Shown piece after piece: positions 62,593 through 64,000 of a stretch of 64,000 nucleotides of DNA (its first letter is position 1; every line of letters starts with the position of its first letter). Both the position numbers and the translations under genes were made by a program. The DNA comes from Candidatus Tokpelaia hoelldoblerii (lineage in GTDB: Bacteria > Pseudomonadota > Alphaproteobacteria > Rhizobiales > Rhizobiaceae), in assembly GCA_002005325.1 (NCBI GenBank), contig CP017315.1:744001-808000 (forward strand), given 5' to 3'. The notes under the pieces were generated by a model that was not told the origin of the DNA, searched no databases, and worked only from the letters and a program-made list of their open reading frames with translations.

Positions 62593-62619
62593 GCGCCGGA
62601 TGATAAAAAAATCCGGCGC
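62593..62619 (+). terminator. Hairpin between glyA and nrdR
   Basis: GCGCCGGAT (62593-62601) and ATCCGGCGC (62611-62619) form a perfect 9-bp stem with a 9-nt A-rich loop, 17 bp after glyA. No T tract follows, so it may attenuate rather than end transcription into nrdR. Confidence 0.45.
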
Positions 62620-62645
62620 CTGTATCGTGTTAAGGATTTTGATGG

Positions 62646-63122
62646 ATGCGGTGTCCTTATTGTCAGTCGGAAGATACGCAAGTCAAGGATTCACGCCCGA
62701 CAGAAGACGGCGCTGTTATTCGCCGCCGCCGGATATGCCCGGTCTGCGGCGGGCGGTTTACAACGTTTGAGCGGGTGCAGCTGCGTGAATTGATGGTGAT
62801 CAAAAAGAGCGGCAAAAGCCTGCCGTTTGACCGTGACAAGCTGATGAAATCGGTAGAAGTGGCGCTGCGCAAGCGTGAGGTTGACCCCGAACGGGTGGAG
62901 CGCGCGGTTTCCGGCATTGTGCGCCAGCTGGAAAGCTCGGGCGAGGCGGAAATTCCGACAGAAGAAATCGGCCGGCTGGTGATGGAGGCGCTCAAGGGTA
63001 TTGATGATATTGCCTATATCCGCTTTGCCTCTGTTTACCGCAATTTTCGCACAGCCAGTGATTTTCATGATGTGATTGATGAAATTTCCGAACGCGAACC
63101 TGAAAAGAAGAAAGAGGACTGA
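62646..63122 (+). CDS. nrdR: Transcriptional repressor NrdR
   Basis: 158 residues. The N-terminal zinc ribbon has CPYC at 3-6 and CPVCGGRFTTFE near 32. The rest is an ATP-cone domain. NrdR senses ATP/dATP and represses ribonucleotide reductase genes. It overlaps ribD by one base (TGATG), so the two are coupled. The glyA-nrdR-ribD order is common in Rhizobiales. Confidence 0.97.
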   Translation: MRCPYCQSEDTQVKDSRPTEDGAVIRRRRICPVCGGRFTTFERVQLRELMVIKKSGKSLPFDRDKLMKSVEVALRKREVDPERVERAVSGIVRQLESSGEAEIPTEEIGRLVMEALKGIDDIAYIRFASVYRNFRTASDFHDVIDEISEREPEKKKED

Positions 63123-64000
63123 TGGCTGGTCTTTTGCCGGATGATGAGCGTTTTATGGCCGCGGCGGTGCGTTATGGGCGGTGGCATCTGGGCCAGACAG
63201 CGGAAAACCCTTCTGTCGGCGCGCTGATTGTCCGTGACGGGGTGATTGTCGGCCGCGGCGTGACAGCGCCTGGCGGCAGGCCGCATGCGGAAGTGATTGC
63301 CCTGCAGCAGGCCGGCGATCTGGCACGCGGGGCAACGGTTTATGTCACGCTTGAGCCGTGTTCGCATTTTGGCAGGACGCCGCCCTGTGCTGATGCGCTT
63401 GTTGCCGCCGGTGCCGGGCGGGTGGTCGTTGCTGCGGGCGACCCTGACCCGCGGGTGAACGGGCGCGGCCTTGAACGGTTGCGGCAGGCGGATATCGAAG
63501 TGGTGGAACAGGTGCAGGCCGTCTTTGCCGAAGAAGGTTTAAGCGCTTATCTGTGCCGCAAACAGAAACAACGGCCTGAGGTGACGCTGAAACTGGCGGT
63601 TTCTGCCGATGGCTGTATTGGCCGCATGGGCGAGGGCAATGTGGTGGTAAGCGGTACGGTATCAAAAGCGCAAAGCCATATCATGCGGGCGGAACATGAT
63701 GCCATACTGGTTGGTATCGGCACCGTACTTGCGGATGATCCGCTGCTGGATTGCCGCCTGCCCGGGCTGGAAAAGCGTTCGCCCTTGCGTGTTGTGCTTG
63801 ATAGCAAGTTACAAATTCCCGCAACAAGCCGTTTGATGACAACAGCTAAAAAATTGCCATTGCGGATTTATTGCAATAAAAAGGCTGCAGGGCAGAAATC
63901 TGATCCGGGGGGGGACATTGTTCCTGTTGCGAATAAGGGCGGCAGGCTGGATTTGCAGGCCGTTGCCGGTGATCTGGCGCAAGTCGGCATAAGTTCGCTT
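63122..64000 (+). CDS. ribD: Riboflavin biosynthesis protein RibD (deaminase/reductase), 3' truncated by window
   Basis: 293 codons are open to the right edge without a stop, so the C-terminus lies outside. The N-terminal deaminase has the zinc motif PHAEV near 60 and EPCSHFGRTPPC near 80. The reductase domain starts about residue 155 with VTLKLAVSADG and continues through ILVGIGTVLADDP. It carries out two early riboflavin steps. A G8 run lies inside the gene at 63907-63914. Confidence 0.95.
   Translation, partial: MAGLLPDDERFMAAAVRYGRWHLGQTAENPSVGALIVRDGVIVGRGVTAPGGRPHAEVIALQQAGDLARGATVYVTLEPCSHFGRTPPCADALVAAGAGRVVVAAGDPDPRVNGRGLERLRQADIEVVEQVQAVFAEEGLSAYLCRKQKQRPEVTLKLAVSADGCIGRMGEGNVVVSGTVSKAQSHIMRAEHDAILVGIGTVLADDPLLDCRLPGLEKRSPLRVVLDSKLQIPATSRLMTTAKKLPLRIYCNKKAAGQKSDPGGDIVPVANKGGRLDLQAVAGDLAQVGISSL

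Overview
The window is chromosomal DNA of an alphaproteobacterium of the order Rhizobiales (Hyphomicrobiales), most likely on the Bartonella/Brucella side. The evidence is the fused ispDF gene, the rhizobial iron regulator RirA, the ntrY-ntrX-trkA run, LpxI in place of LpxH, EipB (DUF1849), DUF1489 and DUF6163 proteins, and the order pyrH-frr-uppS-cdsA-rseP-bamA-lpxD-fabZ-lpxA-lpxI-lpxB. The species cannot be named from the sequence alone.

Region 1 (about 1-12.6 kb) is accessory. After the 3' end of an unrecognised gene come a perfect 27-bp inverted repeat, a tRNA-Thr(UGU) gene, and about 870 bp of AT-rich non-coding DNA containing a second, roughly 134-bp imperfect palindrome. An apparently self-contained nonribosomal peptide unit follows: an MbtH-like protein, a 3390-residue synthetase (C-A-T-C-A-T-C-A-T-TE) and an EntD-type phosphopantetheinyl transferase. 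I read the A-domain pocket residues as Gly-like, Val-like and Phe-like. No exporter, receptor, regulator or aryl-acid gene accompanies it. The tRNA position, the base composition and short echoes of the tRNA 3' end just beyond the cluster suggest horizontal acquisition.

Region 2 (12.7-35.9 kb) is mostly core. It holds a periplasmic phosphorylcholine-phosphatase-like enzyme, pncC (CinA C-terminal domain), ispDF, rirA, the NtrY/NtrX two-component pair, trkA, clpP-clpX-lon-hupB, and clpA-clpS on the other strand. A PBP5-type carboxypeptidase with a SPOR domain, DUF1489, HIT, RidA and EipB genes follow. Two sugar or polyol-phosphate transferase genes sit on either side of clpP-clpX-lon-hupB and look like envelope-related additions.

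Region 3 (36-49.5 kb) runs in one direction: rpsB-tsf, pyrH-frr, then undecaprenyl and phospholipid precursor synthesis (uppS, cdsA), RseP, BamA and lipid A synthesis. It couples translation to envelope building.

Region 4 (49.6-64 kb) carries gltA and gltX (minus strand), comEC, hemB, a 3-hydroxyisobutyryl-CoA hydrolase-like gene, a DUF6163-like membrane protein, a YcbB-type L,D-transpeptidase, ctaA, argC, glyA, nrdR and the start of ribD, which runs off the window. Terminator-like hairpins close several of the transcription units. No CRISPR array, rRNA, transposase or integrase was seen.
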